Shown: piece by piece, positions 50,206 through 59,973 of the stretch | How the letters are laid out: each line of letters opens with the position of its first letter | How positions within the stretch are numbered: position 1 is the first letter of the stretch | Assembly: GCF_000518765.1 (NCBI RefSeq) | Contig: NZ_JAEF01000006.1 | Location: forward strand, 372,001-436,000 | Length of the DNA: 64,000 bases | From: Ruminococcus flavefaciens ATCC 19208 | Lineage (GTDB): Bacteria > Bacillota > Clostridia > Oscillospirales > Ruminococcaceae | Direction of reading: 5' to 3' | Translations under genes and position numbers: made by a program | Notes under the pieces: model-generated | The model's input: only the letters and a program-made list of their open reading frames with translations | What the model was told of the DNA's origin: nothing | Database searches by the model: none

Positions 50206-51699
50206 TCAGTTGCTCAGTTTTCTGAGCACATAATCCTTCTGTTCAGCCTTATCAATAACGTCGTTGAAACGCTCAGGCTTGTTTTTTAGATCTGCAAGGG
50301 CAGAAGGAACAGGAATATTTGAGAGCTCAGCAATCTTAGCTACCTTATCATATTCGTCAATATCTGTTTTCTTGCCCTCAAGAGCTTCAAGTACAGCTGC
50401 ACTGAACTTGTACGGACTTGCAGTCGAAGCAATAACTGTCTTAGTCTTATCGCCTGTTGTTTCCTTATAATCCTTGTATACCTTGACAGCTACAGCTGTA
50501 TGTGTATCGCAGGTATAGGAATATTTCTCATAGATAGAATGTATAGTAGCCTTTGTCTGACCATCATCGCAGAAACCTGCGGAAAACTCTTCCTTCAGCT
50601 TAGCCTTTACGTCATCATTTACCTCATATCTGCCCTCAGAAGCAAGCTTCCCGAACCATTCTCGGATAATAGCATCGTTCTTGTCAGTCATAAGATAAAG
50701 AAGTCTTTCAAGGTTACTTGAGATAAGTATATCCATTGAAGGAGAAACGGTTGCATAGAACTGTCTGTTTCTGTCATAAATACCTGTATTTATAAAGTCA
50801 GTAAGAACATTGTTTATATTTGAAGCACAAATAAGCTTGTTTACAGGAATCCCCATATGCTTTGCATAGTATGCTGCAAGTATATTACCAAAGTTACCTG
50901 TAGGTACAACAATGTTTATCTTCTCGCCCAGCTCTATCTCTCCGTCTTTAACAAGCTCTGCATAAGCAGAAACATAGTATACTATCTGAGGAACAAGTCT
51001 GCCCCAGTTTATTGAGTTGGCACTTGAGAACATCATCCCCCTATCATCAAGAGCCTTCTTCACATCGTCATTTGTAAATATAGCCTTTACGCCGTTCTGA
51101 CAGTCATCGAAATTGCCTTTTATAGCGCATACTCCGACATTAGAGCCTTCCTGTGTCTTCATCTGACGCTTCTGCATTGGGCTTACGCCGTCCTCAGGAT
51201 AGAATACAAGGATAGATGTACCTTCAACGTCCTTAAACCCTTCAAGTGCAGCCTTACCTGTATCGCCTGATGTTGCAACAAGTATGACGATCTTCTTATC
51301 AAGATTAATCTTTTTGGCTGATGTTGTAAGGAAGTATGGGAGTATCTGGAGAGCCATATCCTTGAAAGCACAGGTAGGCCCGTGCCAGAGCTCAAGCATA
51401 TATGTTCCATCAAATAAATGAGCGATCTCAGAAATACTTTCGGTCTCAAAATTCTTAATGCTGTATGCGTTATCAGTACAATAATGTATCTCAGCATCAG
51501 TAAAATCTGTCAGAAACTTTGAAAATACATAAGCAGCTCTGTCAGCATATTTCATATCACCGACATCTTTTATCTCATCAAGAGTAAGCTGTGGTATGCT
51601 CTCAGGAACAAAAAGTCCGCCCTCAGCAGAAATACCCTGAGTAATCGCATCTGCACTCCTAACCTTGACATCGCTGTTTCTTGTGCTGTTATAGAACAT
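50206..51699 (-). CDS. thrC: Threonine synthase
   Basis: PLP enzyme that converts O-phosphohomoserine to threonine. The 497 residues include the PLP-binding Lys113 in LWHGPTCAFKDMALQ, the phosphate loop ATSGDTGKAALEG and NSINWGRLVPQIVYY. This is the long, yeast/E. coli-like class. It is 11 bases after the yraN gene. No threonine attenuator or riboswitch is seen because it lies inside a long operon. Confidence 0.95.
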   Translation of the reverse strand: MFYNSTRNSDVKVRSADAITQGISAEGGLFVPESIPQLTLDEIKDVGDMKYADRAAYVFSKFLTDFTDAEIHYCTDNAYSIKNFETESISEIAHLFDGTYMLELWHGPTCAFKDMALQILPYFLTTSAKKINLDKKIVILVATSGDTGKAALEGFKDVEGTSILVFYPEDGVSPMQKRQMKTQEGSNVGVCAIKGNFDDCQNGVKAIFTNDDVKKALDDRGMMFSSANSINWGRLVPQIVYYVSAYAELVKDGEIELGEKINIVVPTGNFGNILAAYYAKHMGIPVNKLICASNINNVLTDFINTGIYDRNRQFYATVSPSMDILISSNLERLLYLMTDKNDAIIREWFGKLASEGRYEVNDDVKAKLKEEFSAGFCDDGQTKATIHSIYEKYSYTCDTHTAVAVKVYKDYKETTGDKTKTVIASTASPYKFSAAVLEALEGKKTDIDEYDKVAKIAELSNIPVPSALADLKNKPERFNDVIDKAEQKDYVLRKLSN

Positions 51700-51710
51700 A
51701 TTATCACCCT

Positions 51711-52088
51711 TTAAAATATGAAATTGTAGCCTGTGGTATCATAGGCATTGGTTATATAATCAATGCTGAGCACTTTTCCGTCCTCGATGATGACTTGTGC
51801 GACATCAAATCTCGGCTGAAGGAAATTCGGGTGCTTACAGCAATAATCAGCGGCTGTTTTGATTATCAGCCCACGTTTGCGCTTGTTGACAGCCTCAAAA
51901 CCTGTTACCATGCTGTCTGGCTTACGTGACTTTACTTCAACAAACGCTATATAATCACCATTTTCTGCGATTATATCAATTTCGCCGCCTTTAATACGGT
52001 AATTCCGTACGACGATATTATATCCTCGCTCTTTGAGATAAGTACAAACGCTTTCCTCGCCGAGCTTTCCTATTTCACTTTTCGTCAT
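51711..52088 (-). CDS. YraN/UPF0102 family endonuclease-like protein
   Basis: A 125-residue restriction-endonuclease-like fold protein. It reads [47 protein letters not shown] (the D-ExK-type metal site), and [14 protein letters not shown]. The family is almost universal beside rnhB, as here, with a 14-base overlap of the two genes. A role in DNA repair or uptake is often suggested but unproven. Confidence 0.9.
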   Translation of the reverse strand: MTKSEIGKLGEESVCTYLKERGYNIVVRNYRIKGGEIDIIAENGDYIAFVEVKSRKPDSMVTGFEAVNKRKRGLIIKTAADYCCKHPNFLQPRFDVAQVIIEDGKVLSIDYITNAYDTTGYNFIF

Positions 52089-52698
52089 AAAGCTTTTTCA
52101 GGAATGTTTTCCTATGGACATCGGAAATTCCGAATTCTTCAAGCTTCTCATAATGCAGCTTAGTGCCATATCCTTTATGCTGCGAAAAACAGTACTGGGG
52201 ATACTTTGTATCAAGATCACGCATATAACGGTCTCGTGATACCTTTGCAATTATAGAAGCTGCCGCTATGGAAGCTGAAACAGCATCACCGTGTATCACA
52301 AATCTGCTCTGACATTCAAGCTCGGGGAGACGATTGCCGTCAATAAGAGCAAGGTCGGGACGTACTCCCAATCCGCTGACAGCTCTTTTCATTGCAAGCA
52401 TTGTAGCCTGTAAAATATTGAGCTCGTCTATCTCCTCAACGCTGGCTGTTGCAACACAGTAAGCGTCAGCCTTTTCGATGACTTCATCGTACAGAAGCTC
52501 ACGGCGTTTTTCGGATATTTTCTTGCTGTCGTTAAGATAGTTTATCAGCACACTGTCATTGAGAATGACTGCTGCCGCATATACATCGCCTGCGAGAGGT
52601 CCTCTGCCTGCTTCGTCAACGCCGCAGATTATCGGATACTCTTTGCGAAGCTCGATATCATAATCAAATAATTCCTTATGTAATATAACTCTTGCCAT
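52075..52698 (-). CDS. rnhB: Ribonuclease HII
   Basis: Removes ribonucleotides and RNA primers from DNA. The 207 residues have the catalytic [20 protein letters not shown] (Asp28 and Glu29), [10 protein letters not shown] (third acidic residue), and [34 protein letters not shown]. It sits between rbgA (shares one base) and yraN (14-base overlap), the common Firmicutes arrangement. Confidence 0.96.
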   Translation of the reverse strand: MARVILHKELFDYDIELRKEYPIICGVDEAGRGPLAGDVYAAAVILNDSVLINYLNDSKKISEKRRELLYDEVIEKADAYCVATASVEEIDELNILQATMLAMKRAVSGLGVRPDLALIDGNRLPELECQSRFVIHGDAVSASIAAASIIAKVSRDRYMRDLDTKYPQYCFSQHKGYGTKLHYEKLEEFGISDVHRKTFLKKLYDEK

Positions 52699-53579
52699 TA
52701 CAGCTCCTTTTTCCGCGGAGATTCAAGAGTTATCCTGCCAAGCTTGCCGCTTCTGAATTCATCAATAACGGTTATGGCTGCACGCTCGGTATTTATTTCT
52801 CCGCCTGTTATCATCATACCGCGCTTTTTTCCGACTTTTTCAAGAAGAGCAAGTCCTGTATCTTCATCAGAACATTCGATTTTATATCGTTCTATCAATG
52901 AATCGGGGTAATTCGCGGCAAGATAAGCAAGAAGCTTCATTGCAAGAGTTTCTATATCAAGGATATCGTCGCTTATTGCACCTGTAAAGGCAAGTCTGAC
53001 GGCAACGTCCTGATCTTCAAATTTAGGCCATAAAACACCGGGCATGTCGAGAAGCTCTGTATTGTTATCAAGCTTTACCCATTGCTTTGTGCGTGTTACA
53101 CCCGGTCTGTCCTCGACCTTAGCACGCTTTGAACCGGCCAGCTTATTGATGAGTGAGGATTTGCCTACATTCGGTATACCCACTATCATAAGTCTTACAG
53201 CAGCTCCTGTCATACCATTTTTAGCTCTTTTGTCCATGAGCTCTTTTAAAACAGTATTTTTTATTGCAGGAAGTATGGACTTCAAGCCCTTTCCCGACTT
53301 GCAGTCAACTGCAAGAGCTTCGCTTCCGTTCTGTCTGAAATAATTAATCCACTGCTGAGTGGTGCGTTCATCAGCAAGGTCACTTTTGTTAAGCAGTACA
53401 AGCCTTGGCTTGTTTTTTGTCATATGATCCATTTCAGGATTTCGGCTGCTCATAGGAGCTCGTGCATCGACTATTTCAACAACAGCGTCAACAAGCGAAA
53501 GATTAGCCGCTATAAGACGTCTTGTTTTAGCCATATGTCCCGGAAACCACTGGATCTGCTTCATATCACTGTTATCCAC
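52698..53579 (-). CDS. rbgA: Ribosome biogenesis GTPase (YlqF/RbgA)
   Basis: Circularly permuted GTPase needed for late assembly of the 50S subunit. G4 (LNKSDLAD) precedes G1 ([15 protein letters not shown]) and G3 ([10 protein letters not shown]), as expected. The start [14 protein letters not shown] is the family signature. 293 residues. The following gap to lepB is 28 bases, and the gene lies in the rplS-lepB-lepB-rbgA-rnhB run. Confidence 0.95.
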   Translation of the reverse strand: MDNSDMKQIQWFPGHMAKTRRLIAANLSLVDAVVEIVDARAPMSSRNPEMDHMTKNKPRLVLLNKSDLADERTTQQWINYFRQNGSEALAVDCKSGKGLKSILPAIKNTVLKELMDKRAKNGMTGAAVRLMIVGIPNVGKSSLINKLAGSKRAKVEDRPGVTRTKQWVKLDNNTELLDMPGVLWPKFEDQDVAVRLAFTGAISDDILDIETLAMKLLAYLAANYPDSLIERYKIECSDEDTGLALLEKVGKKRGMMITGGEINTERAAITVIDEFRSGKLGRITLESPRKKEL

Positions 53580-53607
53580 AAATGCCTCCTGTAAACATCT
53601 TATACTT

Positions 53608-54207
53608 TTACTTAACTCTGCCTATTTTCCCGACGGGTGCGATACGGAGCACTACTTTTCCTACAACATCTTCCACGGATACAAGACCAATATCAGAGGA
53701 ACGGCTGTCAAGAGAGTTTCGTCTGTTATCTCCCATTACAAACAGATAGCCTTTCGGCACGGTAAAAGGATATTTCCCTGTGAAAGCACCTTCATCGGAA
53801 TGAGTCAAACCGTTCGTATAATCCTCTCTCAGCTCTTTACCGTCAACAAATACTTTTCCTATGTCAAAGTCGATATCAATGCTTTGCCCTTCGGAAGCTA
53901 TTACACGTTTGATGATAATTGCTTTTTGTACATCTTTACTATAAACATCGCCGCTGTCAGTGAAAAGCCTTGCTTTGTCAACATCAGCAATGATTATATC
54001 ACCATGAGAATACTTAAAAAATGGCATTATTTCAATTACAAGTGCGTCCCCTTTGATAAGAGTCGATTCCATTGAATCGCCTTTTACAATATATATTTTG
54101 AAACAATATGTAAAAATCATTGACACAACAAATAAAGTAATAAGAAGAGTTTCAAAAAAATCTCCTGCTTTTTTGAGCAAGACAGAATATACTTTATTTT
54201 TCTTCAT
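53608..54207 (-). CDS. lepB: Signal peptidase I
   Basis: Cleaves signal peptides at the outer membrane face. The 199 residues start with one membrane helix (about 20-38). The catalytic Ser45 lies in VKGDSMESTL and the general base Lys100 in IIIKRVIASEGQ; then comes GYLFVMGDNRRNSLDSRS (box E). It starts right after the stop of the second signal peptidase gene. Two unequal copies in tandem suggest different substrate sets or stress specialisation. Confidence 0.93.
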   Translation of the reverse strand: MKKNKVYSVLLKKAGDFFETLLITLFVVSMIFTYCFKIYIVKGDSMESTLIKGDALVIEIMPFFKYSHGDIIIADVDKARLFTDSGDVYSKDVQKAIIIKRVIASEGQSIDIDFDIGKVFVDGKELREDYTNGLTHSDEGAFTGKYPFTVPKGYLFVMGDNRRNSLDSRSSDIGLVSVEDVVGKVVLRIAPVGKIGRVK

Positions 54208-54972
54208 TTAGAAAAGCAGGAACTTGAATTCCTTTAACGGTGAATATTTGCAAATTGCTTTACCATAAATCTGATTTTTCTTGATAAAACCTACATCTGC
54301 ATAACGGCTGTCTGCCGAAGCGCGTCTGTTATCACCCATTACGAAATAATATCCTTCAGGGACAGTTATCGGAAATTCAAATGCATCTCCTGCATCAACA
54401 ACAGAATCTTTTATATAAGGTTCATCAAGAATTTTACCATCAACAATTACCTGTTCTTTATCGGTATCTATCGTAATTGTCTGACCAGGCTCTGCAATAA
54501 CTCTTTTTATAAGGCATTCTTTTAAGTATGAGTTTGTGATATCACGTTCTTTTACGTTATCATTCTCATCGAGCAGATAAGATTTGTTATTATCTATTAC
54601 TATAATATCTCCATAATGAGGTCCTGTGTAAAGAGTAGTCATAAATATTCTATTAGTATCAAACAAGGTATCATTCATAGAGTGCCCGTTAACAACTACA
54701 GGATGAAGCAGATACGTAAACATCATAATAACAACAAAGACAGTTATCAGCGTTGACTCAATTATTTCTATTATGTCATCAACCAATTGGTTTTCTTTTT
54801 TTGTTGTTTCGCTATCATCTTCTTCGTCCTCATTCTCCTCAAGGAATTTTTCTGTGAGTTTTTCGATTCCTTCAGTTACTTCCTCTACAGTCTCAACAGC
54901 TTCCTCGTTAGTTTCAGCCATATTGTTTTCTGCGTTGTCATTTTGCAAATTTTTATTTAATTCATCAGTCAT
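54208..54972 (-). CDS. lepB: Signal peptidase I with acidic N-terminal extension
   Basis: Second signal peptidase, 254 residues. The first 65 residues are an unusual cytoplasmic extension, strongly acidic (NEEAVETVEEVTEGIEKLTEK, EDEEDDSE). The membrane helix (about 70-90) and the catalytic domain follow, with Ser98 in VNGHSMNDTL, Lys156 in CLIKRVIAEPG and YYFVMGDNRRASADSRY. Directly upstream of the other lepB with no gap. Confidence 0.92.
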   Translation of the reverse strand: MTDELNKNLQNDNAENNMAETNEEAVETVEEVTEGIEKLTEKFLEENEDEEDDSETTKKENQLVDDIIEIIESTLITVFVVIMMFTYLLHPVVVNGHSMNDTLFDTNRIFMTTLYTGPHYGDIIVIDNNKSYLLDENDNVKERDITNSYLKECLIKRVIAEPGQTITIDTDKEQVIVDGKILDEPYIKDSVVDAGDAFEFPITVPEGYYFVMGDNRRASADSRYADVGFIKKNQIYGKAICKYSPLKEFKFLLF

Positions 54973-55009
54973 AATACTGCCTCCAGACTATAAAATATTA
55001 ATATGTAGC

Positions 55010-55031
55010 AAAAAAGGGACTTTAAGTCCCT
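55010..55031 (-). terminator. Terminator or attenuator after rplS
   Basis: Stem GGGACTT / AAGTCCC followed on the minus strand by six T. A second hairpin (AGCCGA / TCGGCT, about 55048-55070) stands between it and the rplS stop. Some transcripts must read through it if the downstream genes share this promoter. Confidence 0.75.
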
Positions 55032-55087
55032 CAAGGAAAGAAGATGAGTCAGCCGAAGCGAGTCGGCTGAACTCAGTCTGCAACCTG

Positions 55088-55432
55088 TTAGCGGATCTGT
55101 TCCTTAACCTTAGCAGCCTTACCAACTCTGTCTCTGAGGTAGTAGAGCTTAGCTCTGCGAACTTTACCGTATCTTACGACCTCTACCTTGTCAACAACAG
55201 GAGAGTGAAGTGGGAATACTCTTTCAATACCGCAGCCGTGAGCTACACGTCTAACAGTGAAAGTTTCGCTGATTCCACCATGCTTCTTTGCAATTACAGT
55301 ACCCTCGAAGACCTGGATACGGCTCTTATCGCCTTCCTTGATCTGAACGTGAACCTTTACGGTATCACCTACGTTGAACTGTGGAACATTTTCCTTCATG
55401 CTTGACTCGCTGATTAACTTGAGTGCATCCAT
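55088..55432 (-). CDS. rplS: 50S ribosomal protein L19
   Basis: Ribosomal protein at the 30S-50S interface. 114 residues with [59 protein letters not shown] and [18 protein letters not shown]. First gene of the run towards lepB and rbgA. It is preceded by a long structured leader. Confidence 0.97.
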   Translation of the reverse strand: MDALKLISESSMKENVPQFNVGDTVKVHVQIKEGDKSRIQVFEGTVIAKKHGGISETFTVRRVAHGCGIERVFPLHSPVVDKVEVVRYGKVRRAKLYYLRDRVGKAAKVKEQIR

Positions 55433-55641
55433 TTTATTTTCCTCCTAAAATTTCCGAACATTCTTACCTGTCCCGCAATAACCGTTCAGCATTCGGTGTA
55501 TGCAGGAATAATATAATAAATTAGGTGTACATAGTACACAGGCTCAGAAAATGAGCATCAGGCAGCGGACTATCCGATTTAATGTCTTTCGGCATTAACC
55601 CTCATTCGGACATCAAAGATACCCGAACGGATTTCAAATGC
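55433..55641 (-). promoter_or_regulatory. Structured leader of rplS (candidate L19 leader)
   Basis: About 210 untranslated bases with successive hairpins on the minus strand: TTAATG / CATTAA, GCTCA / TGAGC, and GTGTAC / GTACAC. An L19 leader family is known in Firmicutes, where L19 is thought to regulate its own gene. I cannot confirm a match to that model by eye; the call rests on position and structure. Confidence 0.45.
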
Positions 55642-55647
55642 TTTTAT

Positions 55648-55676
55648 ATCATACCACACTTTGACAAAAAAAGCAA
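55648..55676 (-). promoter_or_regulatory. Promoter of the rplS operon
   Basis: TTGCTT, 17-bp spacer, TATGAT on the minus strand; predicted start near 55641. Confidence 0.6.
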
Positions 55677-55710
55677 GTGTTTTTTGTGCAAAAATATATA
55701 TTTAATATAT

Positions 55711-56502
55711 TTACTTCTTTCTGAGTATCACTATTGCCGCATGATGAAGTATCTCAAGATCATCCGAAGGCGTTTTTTCGAGCATTTCCATGTGTTCTTT
55801 TTCCCATGCGGCTATCTCTTCTTCATTCATTGAAGCACCTACTCCACGACACGCTTTCATTCTGCCGCTCCAGCTTTCACGGGTAAATGGTACTATAAGA
55901 TCATAATCCTCGTCATATTCAACATCAAAATATTCATTTGCGATCTCTGGAACAAATACAGGCTTGCGAGTATAACCTCCGCCAGTCCACTTTGGATTAT
56001 ATTTCAGAACCAGTTTTTCGCTTTCCCCTGCAAGCTTGTCATCATCAGGAAGCCATGCCATAAAAAGAATGACAAGTCTGCCGCCTTTTTTCAGAAGCTT
56101 CGCAAGCTTAGGGATAACTTTATCATAATCGAAGTAAAAAAAACACTGGCAAGCGGTGATAACATCAAAGCTCTCGTCGGGGAAGTCAAGGTCTTCTGCC
56201 GCCGAGACAACAAAATCAATTTTCATGCCATTTGCTTCGGCAAGCGATTTAGCCTGAGCTATCTGATTTTCGGATATGTCCGAACCTGTCCACTCAGCTC
56301 CGTATTTGTACATATTCCGCGGCACAACGCCTGTTCCCGTACCGATGTCGAGAACCTTCTGTCCCTTGACACAAATTCCTCTTTCTGCGACTTTTCCGAA
56401 GAAAACAGGCGGATAAATATCGCGGAATTTAGCATAATCGGAAGATGTGCGTCCCCAGTCGAAGGCTTTGCCTCCGTCTATATCATTCTTAAAAATATCC
56501 AT
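55711..56502 (-). CDS. Class I SAM-dependent methyltransferase
   Basis: A 263-residue methyltransferase. It shows AFDWGRTSSDYAKFRDIYPPVFF, a start typical of a UbiE/BioC-like group, the SAM motif KVLDIGTGTGVVPRNM, GSDISENQIAQAK and ITACQCFFYFDYDKVIPKLAKLLKKGG. The substrate is unknown. It follows the TIGR03936-type gene by 14 bases and may be co-transcribed with it. Confidence 0.88.
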   Translation of the reverse strand: MDIFKNDIDGGKAFDWGRTSSDYAKFRDIYPPVFFGKVAERGICVKGQKVLDIGTGTGVVPRNMYKYGAEWTGSDISENQIAQAKSLAEANGMKIDFVVSAAEDLDFPDESFDVITACQCFFYFDYDKVIPKLAKLLKKGGRLVILFMAWLPDDDKLAGESEKLVLKYNPKWTGGGYTRKPVFVPEIANEYFDVEYDEDYDLIVPFTRESWSGRMKACRGVGASMNEEEIAAWEKEHMEMLEKTPSDDLEILHHAAIVILRKK

Positions 56503-56516
56503 TTTATATCCTATTC

Positions 56517-57176
56517 TTAGTCAAATACCGAATTATCAGCACATAATATAGCTATTCTTCGTATGTTTTTAGGTTCAAAGGCAATATCTGTAGCTTTTTT
56601 TAAAGCTTCAATAAAAAGCGTAGGATTGTAATTGGTCTGCGTACCTGCGGGCAGATACATTGAAACATTAACTGAATTATCACCCTTTTCACAAGAAAGG
56701 ATCTCCATATCGGGCTTGATATCAACAGTTTTTATGCCTTTCTTGGTTTTCTTTTCGATCAGTATCTCAGGGCTCGCAATAAGCTCCTGCACAGTAGCAA
56801 AAAGTCTGTCTGTTTCATCAGATACAAGAGAAAAGCTGTACTCAGCCTTTGCAATAGCAGTTATCTTCTGCTTCTGCTCTGCGACCTTGACAATGCGCAT
56901 ACCTTCGGGCATTACTGCGTTGAGCTTGTCCCTTATCTCGTCAAAAGGCAGCTCCTCATTGAGATTGAAGTCAAGTATCTCGCAGCTGCTCTCAAATCCA
57001 AGAGAAAGTGCCAGCGCAAAGCTGTAATATGGGTGAGGATTAAAGCCCTCAGTGTACCATATCGGCAGTCGTGAGCGTCTGAAAGTCCTGAGCATACAAC
57101 GGTTAAGGTCAAGGTGGGAAATGTATTTTGCGCGTCCGCATTTTTCAAACGTAGCTCTTACACGAATCAAAAACAT
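56517..57176 (-). CDS. TIGR03936 / DUF2344 radical SAM-associated protein
   Basis: A 219-residue protein with the family-typical start RVRATFEKCGRAKYISHLDLNRCMLRTFRRSRLPIWYTEGFNPHPYYSFALALSLG. It always accompanies the TIGR03960 radical SAM protein, encoded just upstream with a 10-base overlap. In other Firmicutes the pair lies next to rng and the L21/L27 genes, suggesting a role in RNA or ribosome modification; these neighbours are absent here. Confidence 0.9.
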   Translation of the reverse strand: MFLIRVRATFEKCGRAKYISHLDLNRCMLRTFRRSRLPIWYTEGFNPHPYYSFALALSLGFESSCEILDFNLNEELPFDEIRDKLNAVMPEGMRIVKVAEQKQKITAIAKAEYSFSLVSDETDRLFATVQELIASPEILIEKKTKKGIKTVDIKPDMEILSCEKGDNSVNVSMYLPAGTQTNYNPTLFIEALKKATDIAFEPKNIRRIAILCADNSVFD

Positions 57177-59005
57177 TCCCTCCCCACTTTTTTATTTACA
57201 CCGCAGCCCGAACATCTCAGGCGGCAGTTAGGCGTAGTTTTCGACTGATGAGCCGTTTTGTTCTCGCGGATAAGGAATTCTTTTGAAACAAGATAGTCCA
57301 GATGATCCCACGAGAGTATCTCATCATACTCAAAACGCCTGTTAGCGTAAAATGATGTATCTATACCGCACTCCTTAAAGGCTTCCATCCATTTGTCAAA
57401 GTGAAAATATTCTTCCCAGCTGTCAAACTTACATCCCATTTTCCATGCAGTATAGACTGCCTTGCAAAGCCTTCTGTCACCTTTGGCAAGTATTACCTCA
57501 AGCATACTTACGTCAGGATTGTGATAGCTGACCTTGACTTTTTTCGTCTTTACGGAGTCAAGGAGAAGTTTCTGCTTATGCTCTATCATCTCACGGGTAT
57601 CCTGCGGCTCGAACTGGAACGGAGTAAAGGGCTTTGGGACAAATGTTGCGCAGCTTATGGATATCTGAACTCCCCTGCCCTTAGGACGGTTCTCAATACT
57701 GTAGAAAAGGTCGATTATACGGTTTGCAAGCTCTGCAATACCGACGATATCCTCGTCTGTTTCCGTCGGAAGTCCCATCATAAAATAGAGTTTTACCGAT
57801 GAATAGCCGCCCTCGAATGCGATACGGCAGGTATTCATTATCTCTTCCTCGCTGACGTTCTTGTTTATAACATCGCGGAGACGCTGTGTACCGCCTTCTG
57901 CGGCAAATGTAAGACCACTTTTACGAACTCTTTTTATTTTTTCAAGCAGAGATTCCGAAAAGTTATCAACTCTCAGAGATGGCAAGGAAAGGTTTATCTT
58001 TTCACTTACGGTATAATCAAGAAGCTTTGTCAGCATAGGATCGATCTCCGAATGGTCACTTGTACTCAATGAAGCCAGTGATACTTCATCGTAGCCCGTG
58101 TTCTCACAAAGGCACTTCGTTTGATCTACGACTGTATCTGCGTGTTTCTCACGGAATGGGCGATATATAAATCCTGCCTGACAGAATCTGCATCCGCGTA
58201 TACAGCCTCTCAGCACCTCTACAGACGCACGGTCCTGTACTATCTCGGTAAAAGGTACTACAAAATTCTTCGGGTAATATGAGCTGTCCATATCCCTGAT
58301 TATACGCTTCCTTATGACCTCAGGTGCGCCCTCGGATGCGTTCAGTTTTTCGATAGTACCGTCAGATTTATAGGTGAAGCTGTAGAACTGAGGCACATAT
58401 ACTCCCTCTATCTGTGCTGCTTTTCTGAGAAAGTCCATTCTTGAAGCGCCCTGCTTCTTCATCTCGGCATAGAGATCCATAAGTTCAAGGTTGACTTCCT
58501 CACCCTCACCGAGAACAAATATATCAAAGAAATCTGCAAGTGGTTCTGGATTGCACACACAAGGACCGCCCGCAATAACTATCTGTGTGAGCTCAGCTGT
58601 CCTGTCCTTAGCAAATACAGGGATCCCCGCAAGGTCGAGCATATTGATGACGTTGGTGTATGAAAGCTCATACTGCATTGTAAACCCGATAAAATCAAAA
58701 TCTTTTATAGGATCAAGGCTTTCAAGAGCATATAACGGGATATCATTTTCACGCATTACAGCCTCGAAATCCTCGCCAGGTGCAAAGCAACGTTCGCACC
58801 AGTAATTTTCACGCTCATTTGTGAGCGAATACAGTATCTTCATGCCCAGATGTGACATTCCGATATCATATGTATCAGGAAAGCAAAAGGCAAATCTCAC
58901 GTCTATCTTTGATTTATCCTTTATAATGCTTCCGACCTCGCCTCCGATGTATCTCGACGGCTTCTGCACCTCAAGAAGGTGTTTTTCAATCTTATCTTTA
59001 AGCAT
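57167..59005 (-). CDS. TIGR03960-type B12-binding radical SAM protein
   Basis: A 612-residue enzyme: an N-terminal B12-binding-like domain (about 30-200), then the radical SAM domain with VLRGCIRGCRFCQAGFIYRPFREK (CX3CX2C cluster motif) at about 250, and a Cys-rich C-terminus (CRLRCSGCGVNKKVGREC). The substrate is not known. The ATG at 59005 has GGAGG 5 bases upstream. Adenosyl- or methylcobalamin supply may connect it to the adenosyltransferase at 4568-5083. Confidence 0.9.
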   Translation of the reverse strand: MLKDKIEKHLLEVQKPSRYIGGEVGSIIKDKSKIDVRFAFCFPDTYDIGMSHLGMKILYSLTNERENYWCERCFAPGEDFEAVMRENDIPLYALESLDPIKDFDFIGFTMQYELSYTNVINMLDLAGIPVFAKDRTAELTQIVIAGGPCVCNPEPLADFFDIFVLGEGEEVNLELMDLYAEMKKQGASRMDFLRKAAQIEGVYVPQFYSFTYKSDGTIEKLNASEGAPEVIRKRIIRDMDSSYYPKNFVVPFTEIVQDRASVEVLRGCIRGCRFCQAGFIYRPFREKHADTVVDQTKCLCENTGYDEVSLASLSTSDHSEIDPMLTKLLDYTVSEKINLSLPSLRVDNFSESLLEKIKRVRKSGLTFAAEGGTQRLRDVINKNVSEEEIMNTCRIAFEGGYSSVKLYFMMGLPTETDEDIVGIAELANRIIDLFYSIENRPKGRGVQISISCATFVPKPFTPFQFEPQDTREMIEHKQKLLLDSVKTKKVKVSYHNPDVSMLEVILAKGDRRLCKAVYTAWKMGCKFDSWEEYFHFDKWMEAFKECGIDTSFYANRRFEYDEILSWDHLDYLVSKEFLIRENKTAHQSKTTPNCRLRCSGCGVNKKVGRECF

Positions 59006-59018
59006 ACTGCCTCCGCTA

Positions 59019-59516
59019 TCAATAACGCTTATCATCAGGTATCAGCGACATAAAGCTAACGTGCTCACCTCTCCAGCCAATGGGAACAAAATTCTCGAAA
59101 TTCTCAGGTCTCGGGAACTGTGAATACATAGTATTACTGTCGAAATCAATGAACATGGAAGCTTCATAATCGATCTTCTTGTCATCATGGGCTACCATTC
59201 TGAGCAGTCTGAGTTCATCGGAAGAATACCTGCATTTAAACAGATGTGCAAGGAAATGGCTTGCAGTAAAACCGTCAAGCACTTCTATTCCCCAGCGCTT
59301 ATCGCAGAACTGCTCATAAGTGCCGATATCCTTTTCAAGCTGATCCTGTGTCCTGCCGCTTTTCTTATAAGCAGCCTCCCACACGGAATAAAGCTTTTTA
59401 TAGTCCATTTTCCAGAGATTTTTCGGAGCTACATACCATTCAAAATGCTTCTTGAACATTACTCCGACTATTATATTTTCCCCGTATTTCGGTAAGACCT
59501 TATCAATCTGTTCCAT
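59019..59516 (-). CDS. Hypothetical protein, about 165 residues
   Basis: A soluble protein with no family I recognise. It is rich in aromatic residues (EWYVAPKNLWKMDYKKLYSVWEAAY; EQFCDKRWGIEVLDGFTASHFLAHLF) and ends FVPIGWRGEHVSFMSLIPDDKRY. The frame extends to a TTG at 59540, but the ATG at 59516 with AAGGAG about 12 bases upstream is preferred. It overlaps the acetyltransferase gene end by 14 bases and lies in the same run of genes. Confidence 0.65.
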   Translation of the reverse strand: MEQIDKVLPKYGENIIVGVMFKKHFEWYVAPKNLWKMDYKKLYSVWEAAYKKSGRTQDQLEKDIGTYEQFCDKRWGIEVLDGFTASHFLAHLFKCRYSSDELRLLRMVAHDDKKIDYEASMFIDFDSNTMYSQFPRPENFENFVPIGWRGEHVSFMSLIPDDKRY

Positions 59517-59973
59517 AATTCCCGGAAAGCTCCTTTTCAAAACATATCATATCACACAACCTGACACCTGACTCAATTATCGGGTGATCGTAGTTATCAA
59601 TGAAAAAATTTTTGATAACACCGCATTTTCTGAAACCACAGCTTTCATAAAAAGGTACTGTCAGGGGGCTGTCTCCTGTTCCGACAGTAAGCTTTTTAAA
59701 AGCTTCTGAAAACTTATCTTCAATAAAGCAAATAAGCTTTTTACCTATACCCTGACGCTGGTAACGCTCCGCAACAGAGATATTCTTTAGTTCAAGGACA
59801 AAATCGCTCTCATCTGTCACTATGCACACAGCACAGACATTATCATCGTTCTTCACAACGAAAAGTCTGCCTCTGTCAAGGTACTTATATATCATTTCTC
59901 TCTGTTCATCACCGAGCAGAAGCAGATACATGTATTCTTCCTTATGTTCAGTGACTTCGGATATATACATCAT
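59503..59973 (-). CDS. GNAT-family N-acetyltransferase
   Basis: A 156-residue acetyltransferase. The acetyl-CoA-binding motif A is VAERYQRQGIGKKLICFIEDKF, preceded by a beta strand ELKNISV and followed by VPFYESCGFRKCGVIKNFF. Substrate unknown. It overlaps the cytidine deaminase gene by 4 bases and the hypothetical gene by 14. Confidence 0.88.
   Translation of the reverse strand: MMYISEVTEHKEEYMYLLLLGDEQREMIYKYLDRGRLFVVKNDDNVCAVCIVTDESDFVLELKNISVAERYQRQGIGKKLICFIEDKFSEAFKKLTVGTGDSPLTVPFYESCGFRKCGVIKNFFIDNYDHPIIESGVRLCDMICFEKELSGNYGTD

Noticed and set aside
54773..55405. Ser-rich plus-strand frame of 210 codons
   Set aside because: Antisense of the acidic lepB extension and rplS; low complexity is explained by the acidic coding strand.
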